Positions 7,219-15,852 of a DNA stretch of 44,428 bases are shown in pieces. This stretch comes from RXOA01 sp964554715. GTDB taxonomy: Bacteria; Bipolaricaulota; Bipolaricaulia; UBA7950; UBA9294. The position numbers and the translations under genes are program-made. Location of the stretch: positions 1 to 44,428 of the forward strand of contig CAZKPU010000006.1 in assembly GCA_964554715.1 (NCBI GenBank), written 5' to 3'. The notes under the pieces are model-generated. The model saw only the letters and a list, made by a program, of their open reading frames with translations. It made no database searches and had not been told where the DNA came from. Each line of letters starts with the position of its first letter. Within the stretch, counting starts at the first letter, position 1.

Positions 7219-7753
7219 GAACAGTAGCTATAACGCCAACGACACGAAACCCCTGCAGCCCGAGCCGGAGACGCCGGGCGAAGACAGAGAAACACAAGTC
7301 GATGTAAAGCAGGAATACGTTGAGCGGATTATGCGAATGCAGGCGGAGTTCGAGAACTACAGGAAGCGAGTCACCCGTGACATGGCCTCGGCTCAAGAGC
7401 GAGCCACTGACGGCCTCATCCTGGAGATCCTCCCTTTGTACGACAACGTGCTCCGCGCAGCGCGTTTGCATCAAGAGTCGAAAGACGAGAACGGAACGGC
7501 GGTTCTTGAAGGCCTACAACAGATCGAACGGCAGTTCTCGCAGTGGCTGGAATCCAAAGGGATCCAGCCGATCGCTGCTGTCGGCGACCCGTTTGACCCG
7601 CAGCGTCACGAAGCCGTCCTCACCGTATCAAGCGACCGTCCTCGGAACGAGGTTCTTGAAGAGTTTGAGCCCGGATACTTCCGCTACGACCGTGTCCTAC
7701 GCCCCAGCAAGGTGAGTGTAAGCCGCGGCGCCAAGGAGGAGGAACCATCATGA
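7190..7753 (+). CDS. grpE: nucleotide exchange factor GrpE
   Basis: GrpE releases ADP from DnaK. The 187-residue protein has a charged disordered N-terminus, a long coiled coil starting near YVERIMRMQAEFENYRKRV (residues about 45-65) and the C-terminal beta-wing, including HEAVLTV and VLRPSKVSVS. The start at ATG 7190 follows GGAGGAGG and lies within the hrcA 3' end. Its stop overlaps the dnaK start by 4 bases. Confidence 0.95.
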   Translation: MRNRPDHDPENSSYNANDTKPLQPEPETPGEDRETQVDVKQEYVERIMRMQAEFENYRKRVTRDMASAQERATDGLILEILPLYDNVLRAARLHQESKDENGTAVLEGLQQIERQFSQWLESKGIQPIAAVGDPFDPQRHEAVLTVSSDRPRNEVLEEFEPGYFRYDRVLRPSKVSVSRGAKEEEPS

Positions 7754-9618
7754 GAGAAAAAATCATCGGAATCGATTTGGGAACGACCAACTCCTGCGTC
7801 GCCGTACTCGAGGGCGGTGCACCGGAGATCATCACCAATACCGAAGGAGAACGCACGACCCCATCGGTCGTTGCATTCACCGACGACGGTGAGCGCCTTG
7901 TCGGGCGGCTGGCGAAACGTCAGACGATCACCAACCCCAAGCACACGATCTCCTCGATCAAGCGCCACATGGGAACCGATTTCAAGGCCAAGATCGCGGA
8001 CAACGGCAACACCACCGAGTATGCGCCGGAACAGATCTCGGCGATGATCCTGCAGAAGCTGAAGAAGGACGCAGAGGATCACCTCGGAGGGAAGGTTTCC
8101 AAGGCGGTGATTACCGTCCCTGCATACTTCAACGATGCCCAGCGTCAGGCAACGAAGGATGCCGGGAAGATCGCCGGTCTTGAGGTCATGCGCATCATCA
8201 ATGAGCCGACAGCCGCTGCGCTTGCCTATGGATTGGACAAGGAGAGCGAGCAAACGATTCTTGTCTACGATCTTGGCGGAGGAACCTTTGACGTCTCGAT
8301 CCTCGAGATCGGAGACGGAGTGTTCGAGGTCATCGCAACCGACGGTGATACGCAGCTCGGAGGCGACGACTTCGATCAACGGATCATGGACTGGCTGGCC
8401 GACGAATTCCGCAAGGACACGGGGATTGATCTGACCAAGGATCCAAGCGCCGTTCAACGGCTGAAGGATGCCGCCGAGGCGGCGAAGAAGGAGCTGTCCA
8501 CCCGCAAGGAAACCACGATCCATCTGCCGTACATCACGGCGGATGCGAGCGGACCGAAGCACCTTGAGCAGAAGCTCACCCGTGCCAAGTTCGAGCAGCT
8601 GATCGCAGACTTCCTTGAGCGAACCATCCGCGTTGTCGATTCGACGCTCCAGGTCGCCAATGCTACAAGCGAGACGATCGATCAGGTCGTGTTGGTCGGC
8701 GGTTCAACCCGGATCCCTCGCGTGCAGGAACTCATCGCCTCACGCGTTCCAGGCAAGATCAACAAAGAGATCAACCCGGATGAGGTCGTTGCCGCCGGTG
8801 CAGCGATCCAAGGAGGCGTTCTTGCCGGCGAAGTCGACGAGATCGTCTTGCTCGACGTCACACCGTTGACCCTCTCCATCGAGACGCTCGGCGGGATCGC
8901 AACGCCGCTAATCGAGAGGAATACAACGATCCCTACCGAGAAGACGAAGACGTTCACAACCGCCGAGGACAACCAACCCGGTGTCGAGATTCAGGTGGTC
9001 CAAGGTGAGCGCAAGATGGCCGCGGACAATAAGTTCCTCGGCAAGTTCCAGCTCTCCGGATTGCCGGCGGCCCCTCGCGGGGTTCCTCAGATCGACGTCA
9101 CGTTCAACATCGATGCCGACGGAATCCTTCACGTCACCGCCAAGGACAAGGCAACGAGCAAGACCGCCTCGATCACGATCACCGAGTCGTCCAGGCTACA
9201 GGATGACGAGATCCAGAAGATGCAGCAAGAGGCGGAAGCGCACGCCGAGGAAGACCGGAAGCGCGCCGAGGAAATCGAGACCCGAAACCAAGCGGATCAG
9301 CTGGTCTACAGCGTCGAGAAGACCCTCTCCGACCTCGGCGACAAGGTGTCGCAGGAAAAGCGCAGCGAAATCGAGGATCATCTGAGGACCCTGCGTGAGA
9401 AGATCGCGTCAGACGCTTCCCCGGACGAGCTGAAGAAGGCGATGGACCAACTGTCCCAGAGCGCCCAACAGCTTGCCCAACAGGCGTACGAGCAAGCTCA
9501 AGGGGAAACGGCGGAAGGATCCTCGGCTCAGGAAGCAACAAAGGCCGACTCCTCCGGCAGCGAGGCGGATGAAGACGACGGCGAGTACATCGACGCCGAG
9601 TACGACGACAGCGAGTAG
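7750..9618 (+). CDS. dnaK: molecular chaperone DnaK (Hsp70)
   Basis: This ATP-dependent chaperone has 622 residues. The nucleotide-binding domain shows IGIDLGTTNSCVAV at the N-terminus, VYDLGGGTFDVSIL near residues 175-190 and VGGSTRIPRVQ near 320-330. The substrate-binding domain begins after LLDVTPLTLSIET. The C-terminus is acidic (DDGEYIDAEYDD), as in other bacterial DnaK. It overlaps grpE by 4 bases (ATGA) and is followed 20 nt later by dnaJ, so all four genes are probably co-transcribed under HrcA. Confidence 0.98.
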   Translation: MREKIIGIDLGTTNSCVAVLEGGAPEIITNTEGERTTPSVVAFTDDGERLVGRLAKRQTITNPKHTISSIKRHMGTDFKAKIADNGNTTEYAPEQISAMILQKLKKDAEDHLGGKVSKAVITVPAYFNDAQRQATKDAGKIAGLEVMRIINEPTAAALAYGLDKESEQTILVYDLGGGTFDVSILEIGDGVFEVIATDGDTQLGGDDFDQRIMDWLADEFRKDTGIDLTKDPSAVQRLKDAAEAAKKELSTRKETTIHLPYITADASGPKHLEQKLTRAKFEQLIADFLERTIRVVDSTLQVANATSETIDQVVLVGGSTRIPRVQELIASRVPGKINKEINPDEVVAAGAAIQGGVLAGEVDEIVLLDVTPLTLSIETLGGIATPLIERNTTIPTEKTKTFTTAEDNQPGVEIQVVQGERKMAADNKFLGKFQLSGLPAAPRGVPQIDVTFNIDADGILHVTAKDKATSKTASITITESSRLQDDEIQKMQQEAEAHAEEDRKRAEEIETRNQADQLVYSVEKTLSDLGDKVSQEKRSEIEDHLRTLREKIASDASPDELKKAMDQLSQSAQQLAQQAYEQAQGETAEGSSAQEATKADSSGSEADEDDGEYIDAEYDDSE

Positions 9619-9638
9619 CGGGAAGGAAAGCGAGCGGC

Positions 9639-10757
9639 GTGGCCAAGACCGATTACTACGAGATCCTGGGGGTGGACCGCAAGGCGAGCCCGGAAGAGAT
9701 CAAGCGTGCGTATCGCCGTAAGGCGAAGGAACTGCATCCGGATAAGAACCCCGCCAACAAGAGCCGGGCGGAAGAGGAATTCAAGCGCATCGCGGAAGCT
9801 TATGAAGTGCTCTCCGATCAGGAGAAGCGCTTGCAGTACGATCGGTATGGCCACGCTGGTCCTGCACAGGGGTTCACCTTCGGCGACACCGATTTCCGCC
9901 GGGCACGGCAGGCGTATTCGGAGTTCGGTTTCGGTGGATTCGATGATCTGTTCGATCTCTTCTTCCGGCAAGGCGGGCGAACAACGTCCCGGCGCGCCAC
10001 CGTCCGACGCGGAGAGGATATCGAGTATAAGCTGAGAATCTCCTTGGAAGACGCAGCCACCGGCACCAAGATCAAGGTCACGGCACCACGCCTTGTGCAA
10101 TGTGACCGCTGTAGCGGACAGGGAGCCGAACCGGGTACTTCAAAGACCACCTGTCCGACCTGTGATGGACGCGGACAAGTCGAGTACCGACAGCAAAGCC
10201 TCCTTGGCAGTTTCGTGAACATTCAGACCTGTCCCGAATGCCAAGGCAAAGGTGAGGTGACCGCAACGCCCTGCAGACGGTGTCACGGATCCGGACGTGT
10301 GAAGGAGAAGAGCAAGATCTCGGTCACCGTGCCCGCCGGGGTCTCCGAGGGGTCGCGGTTGCGCTTGAGAGGACAGGGTAACGCAGGCATCGACAGCGCT
10401 CCTTCCGGCGATCTGTATATCGTGATCGAGATCATCCCCCATCCTCAGTTCAAGCGGGATGGACGCAATATCCACTCCGTTCTGAAGCTGCACTATCCTC
10501 AAGCGGTGCTCGGCGCACGCGTTCCCGCAGAGACGTTATGGGGAGAAACAACGATCACCGTTCCACCCGGAACATCATCCGGCGCCGTGATCCGGATCAA
10601 AGGGAAGGGAGTCCCGGACCTGCAAGGCAGCGGAAAGGGCGATCATCTCGTTCATGTCGAAGTTGTCATCCCGACCCACATTACGCCCGCTCAGAAGCGT
10701 CTTCTGAAGGAACTCTCGGATCTGTTACCTCCACTCGAGTCAGCGGGGGAGTCGTAG
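9639..10757 (+). CDS. dnaJ: co-chaperone DnaJ (Hsp40)
   Basis: DnaJ stimulates the DnaK ATPase and delivers substrates. The 372-residue protein has a J domain with the invariant HPD (ELHPDKNPANK, near residues 32-34) and a short G/F-rich region (FGFGGFDDLFDLFF). The zinc domain has all four repeats, CDRCSGQG, CPTCDGRG, CPECQGKG and CRRCHGSG, and is followed by the C-terminal substrate-binding domains. The start is GTG 9639 with GGAAGGAAAG upstream. It is the last gene of the operon, convergent with rdgB 63 nt away. I see no strong terminator in that gap. Confidence 0.96.
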   Translation: MAKTDYYEILGVDRKASPEEIKRAYRRKAKELHPDKNPANKSRAEEEFKRIAEAYEVLSDQEKRLQYDRYGHAGPAQGFTFGDTDFRRARQAYSEFGFGGFDDLFDLFFRQGGRTTSRRATVRRGEDIEYKLRISLEDAATGTKIKVTAPRLVQCDRCSGQGAEPGTSKTTCPTCDGRGQVEYRQQSLLGSFVNIQTCPECQGKGEVTATPCRRCHGSGRVKEKSKISVTVPAGVSEGSRLRLRGQGNAGIDSAPSGDLYIVIEIIPHPQFKRDGRNIHSVLKLHYPQAVLGARVPAETLWGETTITVPPGTSSGAVIRIKGKGVPDLQGSGKGDHLVHVEVVIPTHITPAQKRLLKELSDLLPPLESAGES

Positions 10758-10820
10758 ATTCTTCGGCTTTGGGCCTGCAGTGGCCGCTTGAGGCGGTTGT
10801 CGGAAAGCTTCTCGACACAG

Positions 10821-11438
10821 CTAGGCCAAGAACTGTCGCTCGAAAAACGCCAAGACGTGTTGAAGCGCCTGCCGGCGATGGCTGATTCTGTTTTTCTCAG
10901 CCAATTCGATCTCGGCAAGCGTCTTTGTCCACCCATCAGGGACAAACAGCGGATCGTATCCGAACCCGCGTTCTCCGCGCGGCGTTTCTACGATGTGTCC
11001 ACACAGTTCTCCTTGCCAGGAGAACTCCTGATGGCGGTCCAAGCGAAGGACAATCCAGGTCACGAATCGGGCCGAGCGATCCCGGTGACACCCGGAGGGA
11101 TCCGCCTCCGCCAGCCGCTGCAACAGCAACCGGTTGTTTGCCTCGTGATCGGCGGATTCACCTGCGTAACGGGCGGATCGTACACCCGGTTCTCCCCCCA
11201 ACGATGCAACCTCGAGCCCCGAATCGTCGGCAAGAACGGGCATCCCCGTCTGTTCGCCGATGGCACGTGCCTTCAGGAGCGCGTTCTCGCGAAAGGTCTG
11301 TCCGGTCTCGTCGACATCCGAGAATGGGACTTCCTCGAAGGAATCGAGGACAAGATCGGGGACCGATGCAAGAATCTCGCGGATTTCGCGGATCTTCCCG
11401 GGGTTCTTCGTGGCAAGCAAGACACGATGTCGAGACAT
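10821..11438 (-). CDS. rdgB: XTP/dITP pyrophosphatase (RdgB/HAM1 family)
   Basis: This house-cleaning enzyme hydrolyses dITP, XTP and related noncanonical purine nucleotides to monophosphates. The 205-residue protein has the family N-terminal motif LLATKNPGKIREIREIL, the catalytic/metal motif LADDSGLEV near residue 65, and ERGFGYDPLFVPDG near 150. The start at ATG 11438 follows GGAGGAGAG; a longer frame to 11468 lacks a ribosome-binding site. It is downstream of secG on the same strand with an 88-nt gap, probably one transcript. Confidence 0.93.
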   Translation of the reverse strand: MSRHRVLLATKNPGKIREIREILASVPDLVLDSFEEVPFSDVDETGQTFRENALLKARAIGEQTGMPVLADDSGLEVASLGGEPGVRSARYAGESADHEANNRLLLQRLAEADPSGCHRDRSARFVTWIVLRLDRHQEFSWQGELCGHIVETPRGERGFGYDPLFVPDGWTKTLAEIELAEKNRISHRRQALQHVLAFFERQFLA

Positions 11439-11526
11439 CTCTCCTCCTTCACGCGTACCAAACCACACGGATCAGCATCGTTGAATGAGATGCGGAAGCA
11501 AGAAGGTTGCAGGCACAGCACATCGA

Positions 11527-11748
11527 CTAGAACACGGAGAGAATGAACCCCAGCAGGATGAAGACGGTTGCGAGCACGTACGTTACGGTGCGCTTGGGAT
11601 CACGCGTTTCGTCACGTCCGAATACGGTCCCGGACATCCCCGAGCCGAATGCGCCACCGAGTCCGGAGTGTTCGCTCATCTGCATGAGGACCATTCCGAC
11701 AAGAGCAAGACAATCCAGAACGAGTACGATTTCCAAGAACAGACGCAT
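11527..11748 (-). CDS. secG: preprotein translocase subunit SecG
   Basis: This 73-residue protein has two membrane helices (residues 3-22 and 52-72) separated by the glycine-rich loop SEHSGLGGAFGSGMSGTVFG, the diagnostic SecG feature. It assists SecYE channel function and SecA cycling. AAAGGA precedes ATG 11748. It is followed by rdgB and diverges from pyrG. Confidence 0.92.
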   Translation of the reverse strand: MRLFLEIVLVLDCLALVGMVLMQMSEHSGLGGAFGSGMSGTVFGRDETRDPKRTVTYVLATVFILLGFILSVF

Positions 11749-11787
11749 CGAATACCGATCCTTTCACTACCGTCAATCTTGCGGGGG

Positions 11788-11817
11788 AGTATACGCAACC
11801 GAGCCCGTGTTCTCCAA
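11788..11817 (-). promoter_or_regulatory. secG-rdgB promoter
   Basis: On the minus strand TTGGAG (11817-11812), an 18-bp spacer and TATACT (11793-11788) lie 40 nt upstream of the secG ATG. Confidence 0.6.
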
Positions 11818-11846
11818 CTGTGCGTCTTCACGTCACCGGCGTCCGG

Positions 11847-11876
11847 TTGAAGCGATGCCTGAGTTTCTCGTATCCT
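11847..11876 (+). promoter_or_regulatory. pyrG promoter candidate
   Basis: TTGAAG (11847-11852), an 18-bp spacer and TATCCT (11871-11876) lie upstream of the TTG start at 11901. The predicted start leaves a leader of about 17 nt containing the GGAGGG ribosome-binding site. Confidence 0.5.
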
Positions 11877-11900
11877 TCCACAAAACCCATGGAGGGTCTC

Positions 11901-13505
11901 TTGCGCAAGTTCGTCTTTGTGACCGGTGGTGTTCTTTCCGGACTCGGAAAGGGAGTGATCACCGCATCGATCGGTCTCCTTCTCAAGCAGGCCGGATTCC
12001 GGGTCTCTCTGCAGAAAATCGACCCCTACGTCAATGTCGATGCGGGAACGATGAACCCCTATGAACACGGTGAGGTGTTTGTCACCGATGATGGCAAGGA
12101 AACGGATCTTGACATCGGTCGCTATGAGAGGTTCCTCGATGAGAACCTCTCGGCAAGAAACTACGCCACGACCGGACAGGTCTATTGGAGCGTCATCCGC
12201 CAGGAACGAGCAGGATCGTTTCTCGGAAGAACGGTCCAGGTGATTCCCCACATTACGGATGAGATCAAGAAGCTGATCCGCCGTCCCGTGGAGGACTGCC
12301 ACGCCGAAATCGCCGTGGTGGAGATCGGAGGAACTGTTGGCGACATCGAAAGCCTTCCGTTCCTGGAAGCGCTGCGCCAATTGAAGGACGAGCTTCCCCG
12401 AGATGACACCTTCTTTGTCCATCTCACGCTGCTTCCGCAGATGTCCAGCACGGACGAGCTGAAGACCAAGCCAACCCAACACAGCGTGAAGGAACTCCGG
12501 GGGATCGGGATTCAGCCGGATGCCATCGTGGCACGAGCCGAACGGCCGGTGCCCGCGGATGTCCGTCGTAAAATCGCGTTGTTCTGTGATGTCCCCGAGG
12601 CAAACGTGATCGAAGACATCGACCAGTTCTCCATCTACGACGTTCCACTGGTCATCCTGCGCGAAGGGCTCCATGCAGCGATCTCGACAGGACTCAACCT
12701 CCCTCTACGAACACCGGACATGGACCGCTGGAAAGGGCGAGTCGAGAAGCTGCGGTCGCCCGTGAAGCGGGTCAAGATCGCAATCGTCGGGAAGTACATC
12801 GAGCTGAGGGATTCCTACATCAGCATTCATGAGGCGCTCGTTCATGCCGGAGTACATTGCGAAGCTGGGATTGATCCGGTCTGGGTTTCCGCAGAGTCGG
12901 TCGATCAGGACGGCCCGGAGGCTTTCCTGAGCGGCGTCGATGGCGTGCTGATTCCGGGGGGATTCGGAGATCGAGGAGTCGATGGGAAAGTGGAGGCCGT
13001 CTCTTACGCTCGCACAAACGGGATCCCGTTCTTCGGGATCTGTCTCGGCCTCCAATGCGCTGCGATCGAGTTCGCCCGCCACTGTCTCGGCATGAAACAG
13101 GCAAACAGTTCGGAATTCGATCCCGAGACTCCGTATCCGGTGATCGACCTGATGGAGGCCCAATCCAAGCTTCGGGATAAGGGCGGAACGATGCGCCTCG
13201 GCGCGTACCCGGCCGATCTGAGTCCTGGTTCGATCAGCCTGTCGTGCTACGAGACACCGAAGATCTCCGAGCGCCATCGCCACCGCTACGAGTTCAACAC
13301 GGAGTACCGAGAGGCGTTTGCCGACGCCGGGTTCCGTGTAACGGGAGCGTCTCCGGACGACAAATTCGTGGAAATCCTCGAGCTTGAGGATCATCCATGG
13401 TTCGTCGGCGTTCAGTTTCATCCCGAATTCAAATCCCACTTCGTGAGTCCCCATCCTCTCTTTGTAGGCTTCGTGCGTGCATGTCTCGCAAAACACTGTG
13501 GTTGA
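11901..13505 (+). CDS. pyrG: CTP synthase
   Basis: This enzyme amidates UTP to CTP using glutamine and ATP. The 534-residue protein has the synthetase domain (KFVFVTGGVLSGLGKG at the N-terminus; PYVNVDAGTMNPYEHGEVF) and a C-terminal class I glutaminase with nucleophile Cys in FFGICLGLQCA and His/Glu in FHPEFKS. I chose TTG 11901 because GGAGGG ends 4 nt before it and the protein then starts MRKFVFVTGG, matching the family; an ATG at 11889 overlaps the ribosome-binding site. Its 3' end overlaps the LptC-like gene by 25 bases. Confidence 0.96.
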   Translation: MRKFVFVTGGVLSGLGKGVITASIGLLLKQAGFRVSLQKIDPYVNVDAGTMNPYEHGEVFVTDDGKETDLDIGRYERFLDENLSARNYATTGQVYWSVIRQERAGSFLGRTVQVIPHITDEIKKLIRRPVEDCHAEIAVVEIGGTVGDIESLPFLEALRQLKDELPRDDTFFVHLTLLPQMSSTDELKTKPTQHSVKELRGIGIQPDAIVARAERPVPADVRRKIALFCDVPEANVIEDIDQFSIYDVPLVILREGLHAAISTGLNLPLRTPDMDRWKGRVEKLRSPVKRVKIAIVGKYIELRDSYISIHEALVHAGVHCEAGIDPVWVSAESVDQDGPEAFLSGVDGVLIPGGFGDRGVDGKVEAVSYARTNGIPFFGICLGLQCAAIEFARHCLGMKQANSSEFDPETPYPVIDLMEAQSKLRDKGGTMRLGAYPADLSPGSISLSCYETPKISERHRHRYEFNTEYREAFADAGFRVTGASPDDKFVEILELEDHPWFVGVQFHPEFKSHFVSPHPLFVGFVRACLAKHCG

Positions 13506-14347
13506 TCCTTGCCGGATTGTGCCTTGTCGGCTGCTTTGCAGCCGTTGCGATCGCTCCGACGGGGGCATCGAAGTCGTCCGTTCCGCCGGCGGGAATCGAA
13601 GCTCTTCGATTGGTCGGCTACGACGAGGCGGGTAGCATCGCCTGGACGCTGTTCGCACAGTCGGGCCAGCTGATGCAATCGACTCAGACCGGCAGCTTCT
13701 CCCGTGCGACGCTGGAGTTCTTCGAACACGGCAAGGCAACGCTGTCGCTTGTCGCCGGTTCGGTTGGGTTGACCTCTCAGCGTGGATTCCTGACGCAGTC
13801 CCCTTCCCTGAGATCCATCGCTCCCGACGAGCAGGCCTCTGAATATCGCTTGTCCGCCCATGAGATGATTTGGTGGCGCGAGGAGGAAATCCTGTCGGGC
13901 TCCGACGCATCGCTCGATTTCTCAGCCGGAGGGAGTTGGCTCACAGCCCCGCTGATGGAGCTCGATCTAGTCGACAGGCGTCTTCGGTTCAACGGCGGGG
14001 TTCGGATGGAGATCGATCTTGACGATGATCGGACCGCCAGGGTTTCGGCCGAAACGGCGTCGATCATCGACAACGAAGTCGTCATCGAGGGTTCCGTTGT
14101 CGTGGACATCGAATCGGACACGTATCATTGCGATAGAATGACCCTGGACGTGCCCGAAGCCGGTACGAAGGTTTCTTCGGTCCGGCTGGAAGGGAACGTT
14201 TCCGCCTCGTTTTCTCAGGGAGAGATCACGGCGGATACACTCCGCGTGACCTCGACCGGCTGGGAAGCGGATGGAAGCGTTCATGTCGAGTTCGACGTCG
14301 AACTCGATGAAACCTTGTCGATCCAAGAGCAGGAGAGCGATGCTTGA
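13481..14347 (+). CDS. LptC/LptA-like lipopolysaccharide transport protein, possible lipoprotein
   Basis: A 288-residue envelope protein with an N-terminal hydrophobic segment (residues 5-24) containing LVGC, an acceptable lipobox with Cys near residue 18. It could be a lipoprotein or stay anchored as LptC does. The rest is beta-rich with repeated G-V/N-V strand patterns (LEGNVSASFSQGEITADTL), typical of the OstA/LptA/LptC beta-jellyroll. It immediately precedes lptB with an 8-base overlap, the usual lptC-lptA-lptB order, but here only one such gene is present. At 288 residues it is longer than E. coli LptC, so it may cover both LptC and LptA roles. That last point is inference. Confidence 0.7.
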   Translation: MSRKTLWLILAGLCLVGCFAAVAIAPTGASKSSVPPAGIEALRLVGYDEAGSIAWTLFAQSGQLMQSTQTGSFSRATLEFFEHGKATLSLVAGSVGLTSQRGFLTQSPSLRSIAPDEQASEYRLSAHEMIWWREEEILSGSDASLDFSAGGSWLTAPLMELDLVDRRLRFNGGVRMEIDLDDDRTARVSAETASIIDNEVVIEGSVVVDIESDTYHCDRMTLDVPEAGTKVSSVRLEGNVSASFSQGEITADTLRVTSTGWEADGSVHVEFDVELDETLSIQEQESDA

Positions 14348-15053
14348 AGCCGTAGACCTTGTGAAGCACTACCAACAGCGATGCGTGGTGGATCGTCTTT
14401 CGCTCAGCGTCGCCCGAGGCCAGATTATCGGCCTCCTCGGTCCCAACGGAGCAGGAAAGACGACAACGTTTCGAATGATGATCGGATTCATCCGCGCTGA
14501 AGAGGGGGCTGTCACGCTGGACGGCCAGAATCTGGAGGCGTTGCCTTTTCACCAACGGGCTCGGATGGGCATCAGCTACCTTCCGCAAGAGCCCTCGATC
14601 TTCGTGAAGGCAACCGTCGCCGACAATCTGAATCTTGCCCTCGAATGGACGCGATCGCACAAGGATATAGAGCAGGCGCGTCACAGGCTGCTGGAGGAAT
14701 TCGCCTTGACCCCTCTACAGTCCCACGCTGCATCGACCTTGTCGTCAGGGGAGCGAAGACGATTGGAGATCGCCCGCGCGCTGGCCACTTCACCGTCGTT
14801 CATCCTTCTCGACGAACCGTTCTCGGGAATCGATCCTCTGACCATCCACGACCTGCAGGGATGCCTCTCACAGCTCAAACAGCAGCAGATCGGTCTCGTC
14901 ATCACCGATCACAACGTCCGGGACACGCTCGCCGTGACCGACTACACGTATCTGATTCATGAGGGGAAGTTGATCGTCGAGGGAACGGCTGATGATCTTG
15001 TCACGAACCCGCTTGCGCGTCAGTTCTATCTGGGTTCCCGTTTCCGCCTGTAG
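14340..15053 (+). CDS. lptB: LPS export ABC transporter ATP-binding protein LptB
   Basis: LptB is the ATPase that powers extraction of lipopolysaccharide from the inner membrane with LptFG. The 237-residue protein has Walker A GPNGAGKTT (residues about 37-45), the LptB-like Q-loop stretch GISYLPQEPSIF, signature LSSGERRRLEIARAL and Walker B FILLDEPFSGIDP, with switch His in VITDHNVRDT. The start ATG 14340 follows AGGAGA inside the LptC-like gene. Its 3' end overlaps the convergent lgt gene by 53 bases. lptF and lptG are not in this window. Confidence 0.9.
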   Translation: MLEAVDLVKHYQQRCVVDRLSLSVARGQIIGLLGPNGAGKTTTFRMMIGFIRAEEGAVTLDGQNLEALPFHQRARMGISYLPQEPSIFVKATVADNLNLALEWTRSHKDIEQARHRLLEEFALTPLQSHAASTLSSGERRRLEIARALATSPSFILLDEPFSGIDPLTIHDLQGCLSQLKQQQIGLVITDHNVRDTLAVTDYTYLIHEGKLIVEGTADDLVTNPLARQFYLGSRFRL

Positions 15054-15819
15054 AGCGGGAAGCGAGGTGCCCGAGCACGATCCAGGAACCGAAAGCAACG
15101 ATCAACGCAACACTGACAACCTGTGCGATCCGAAGCGGTCCGAGCCAGAGGCTGTCTGCCCGAACGAAGCTGACGAGAAACCTCACCGTCGAGTACAAGA
15201 CGAAGTACATCGACGTGATGAAGCCATCGCGATGGGGTCGCTTGCGCAACACAAACCACAGAAACGCGAACACCAATAGGTTCCCGAGCATCTCGTAGAT
15301 CATCGTCGGGTGGGTTGCTTGGTTGGGAAACGCCCTCCCCGCAGGTGAATCGGCTGGGAATCTAATCCCCCAAGGGAGCGACGTCGGCAATCCAAATGCA
15401 TCACCGTTCATGAGGTTCCCGATCCGTCCGATCGCCTGCCCGAGGATCAGGCTCGGAGCGAGTGCATCGGTGAGTCGCCAAAACGAGATCTTCGCCCGGC
15501 GGGCAAAGACGAACACCGCAAGGGACCCCCCCAATACGCCTCCGTGGATGGCCAACCCTCCCTGCCATATTTTGAGGATGTCGAGTGGGTAGCGTACGTA
15601 GTAGTCCCACTGAAAGGCGACGTAGTACAGCCTCGCCCCGATAATCGCAGCGGGGATCACCCACAAAAGCAGGTCGAACAGCCGTTCTGTGGCAAGCGGG
15701 ATCCGCTTCCGCTTCACTTCGACCGAAAGCAGCCACATCCCGACACAGATCGCGATCACGTACATCAAGCCGTAGTAGCGAATCGTCACCGGCCCAAGCT
15801 GAACAAGTATCGGGTGCAT
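15001..15819 (-). CDS. lgt: prolipoprotein diacylglyceryl transferase
   Basis: Lgt transfers diacylglycerol from phosphatidylglycerol to the lipobox cysteine, the first step of lipoprotein maturation. The 272-residue protein has about seven membrane segments and the family signature GRIGNLMNGDAFG, with HGGVLGG before it and HPTMIYEMLGNL after it. The start ATG 15819 follows a run of G (GGGGGG, about 6 nt upstream). It diverges from lnt, the last enzyme of the same pathway, with only 33 bp between. The C-terminal 17 codons overlap lptB on the other strand. Confidence 0.95.
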   Translation of the reverse strand: MHPILVQLGPVTIRYYGLMYVIAICVGMWLLSVEVKRKRIPLATERLFDLLLWVIPAAIIGARLYYVAFQWDYYVRYPLDILKIWQGGLAIHGGVLGGSLAVFVFARRAKISFWRLTDALAPSLILGQAIGRIGNLMNGDAFGLPTSLPWGIRFPADSPAGRAFPNQATHPTMIYEMLGNLLVFAFLWFVLRKRPHRDGFITSMYFVLYSTVRFLVSFVRADSLWLGPLRIAQVVSVALIVAFGSWIVLGHLASRSTGGNGNPDRTDAQAGS

Positions 15820-15837
15820 CCGATCCCCCCCAACCGA

Positions 15838-15843
15838 TATGAT
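15838..15843 (+). promoter_or_regulatory. lnt -10 box, apparently leaderless start
   Basis: TATGAT lies 9 nt before the lnt ATG. No convincing -35 box is visible 16-18 bp upstream (TGCATC at best), and no ribosome-binding site fits between. It is scored lower than the similar secA and nucleoside phosphorylase cases. Confidence 0.45.
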
Positions 15844-15852
15844 CCAGAGTAT

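Noticed and set aside
12705..13910. 401-codon minus-strand ORF opposite pyrG
   Set aside because: It is antisense to a well-supported CTP synthase and the LptC-like gene, and is Arg/Ser-rich with no start signals. High GC makes such shadow frames common.
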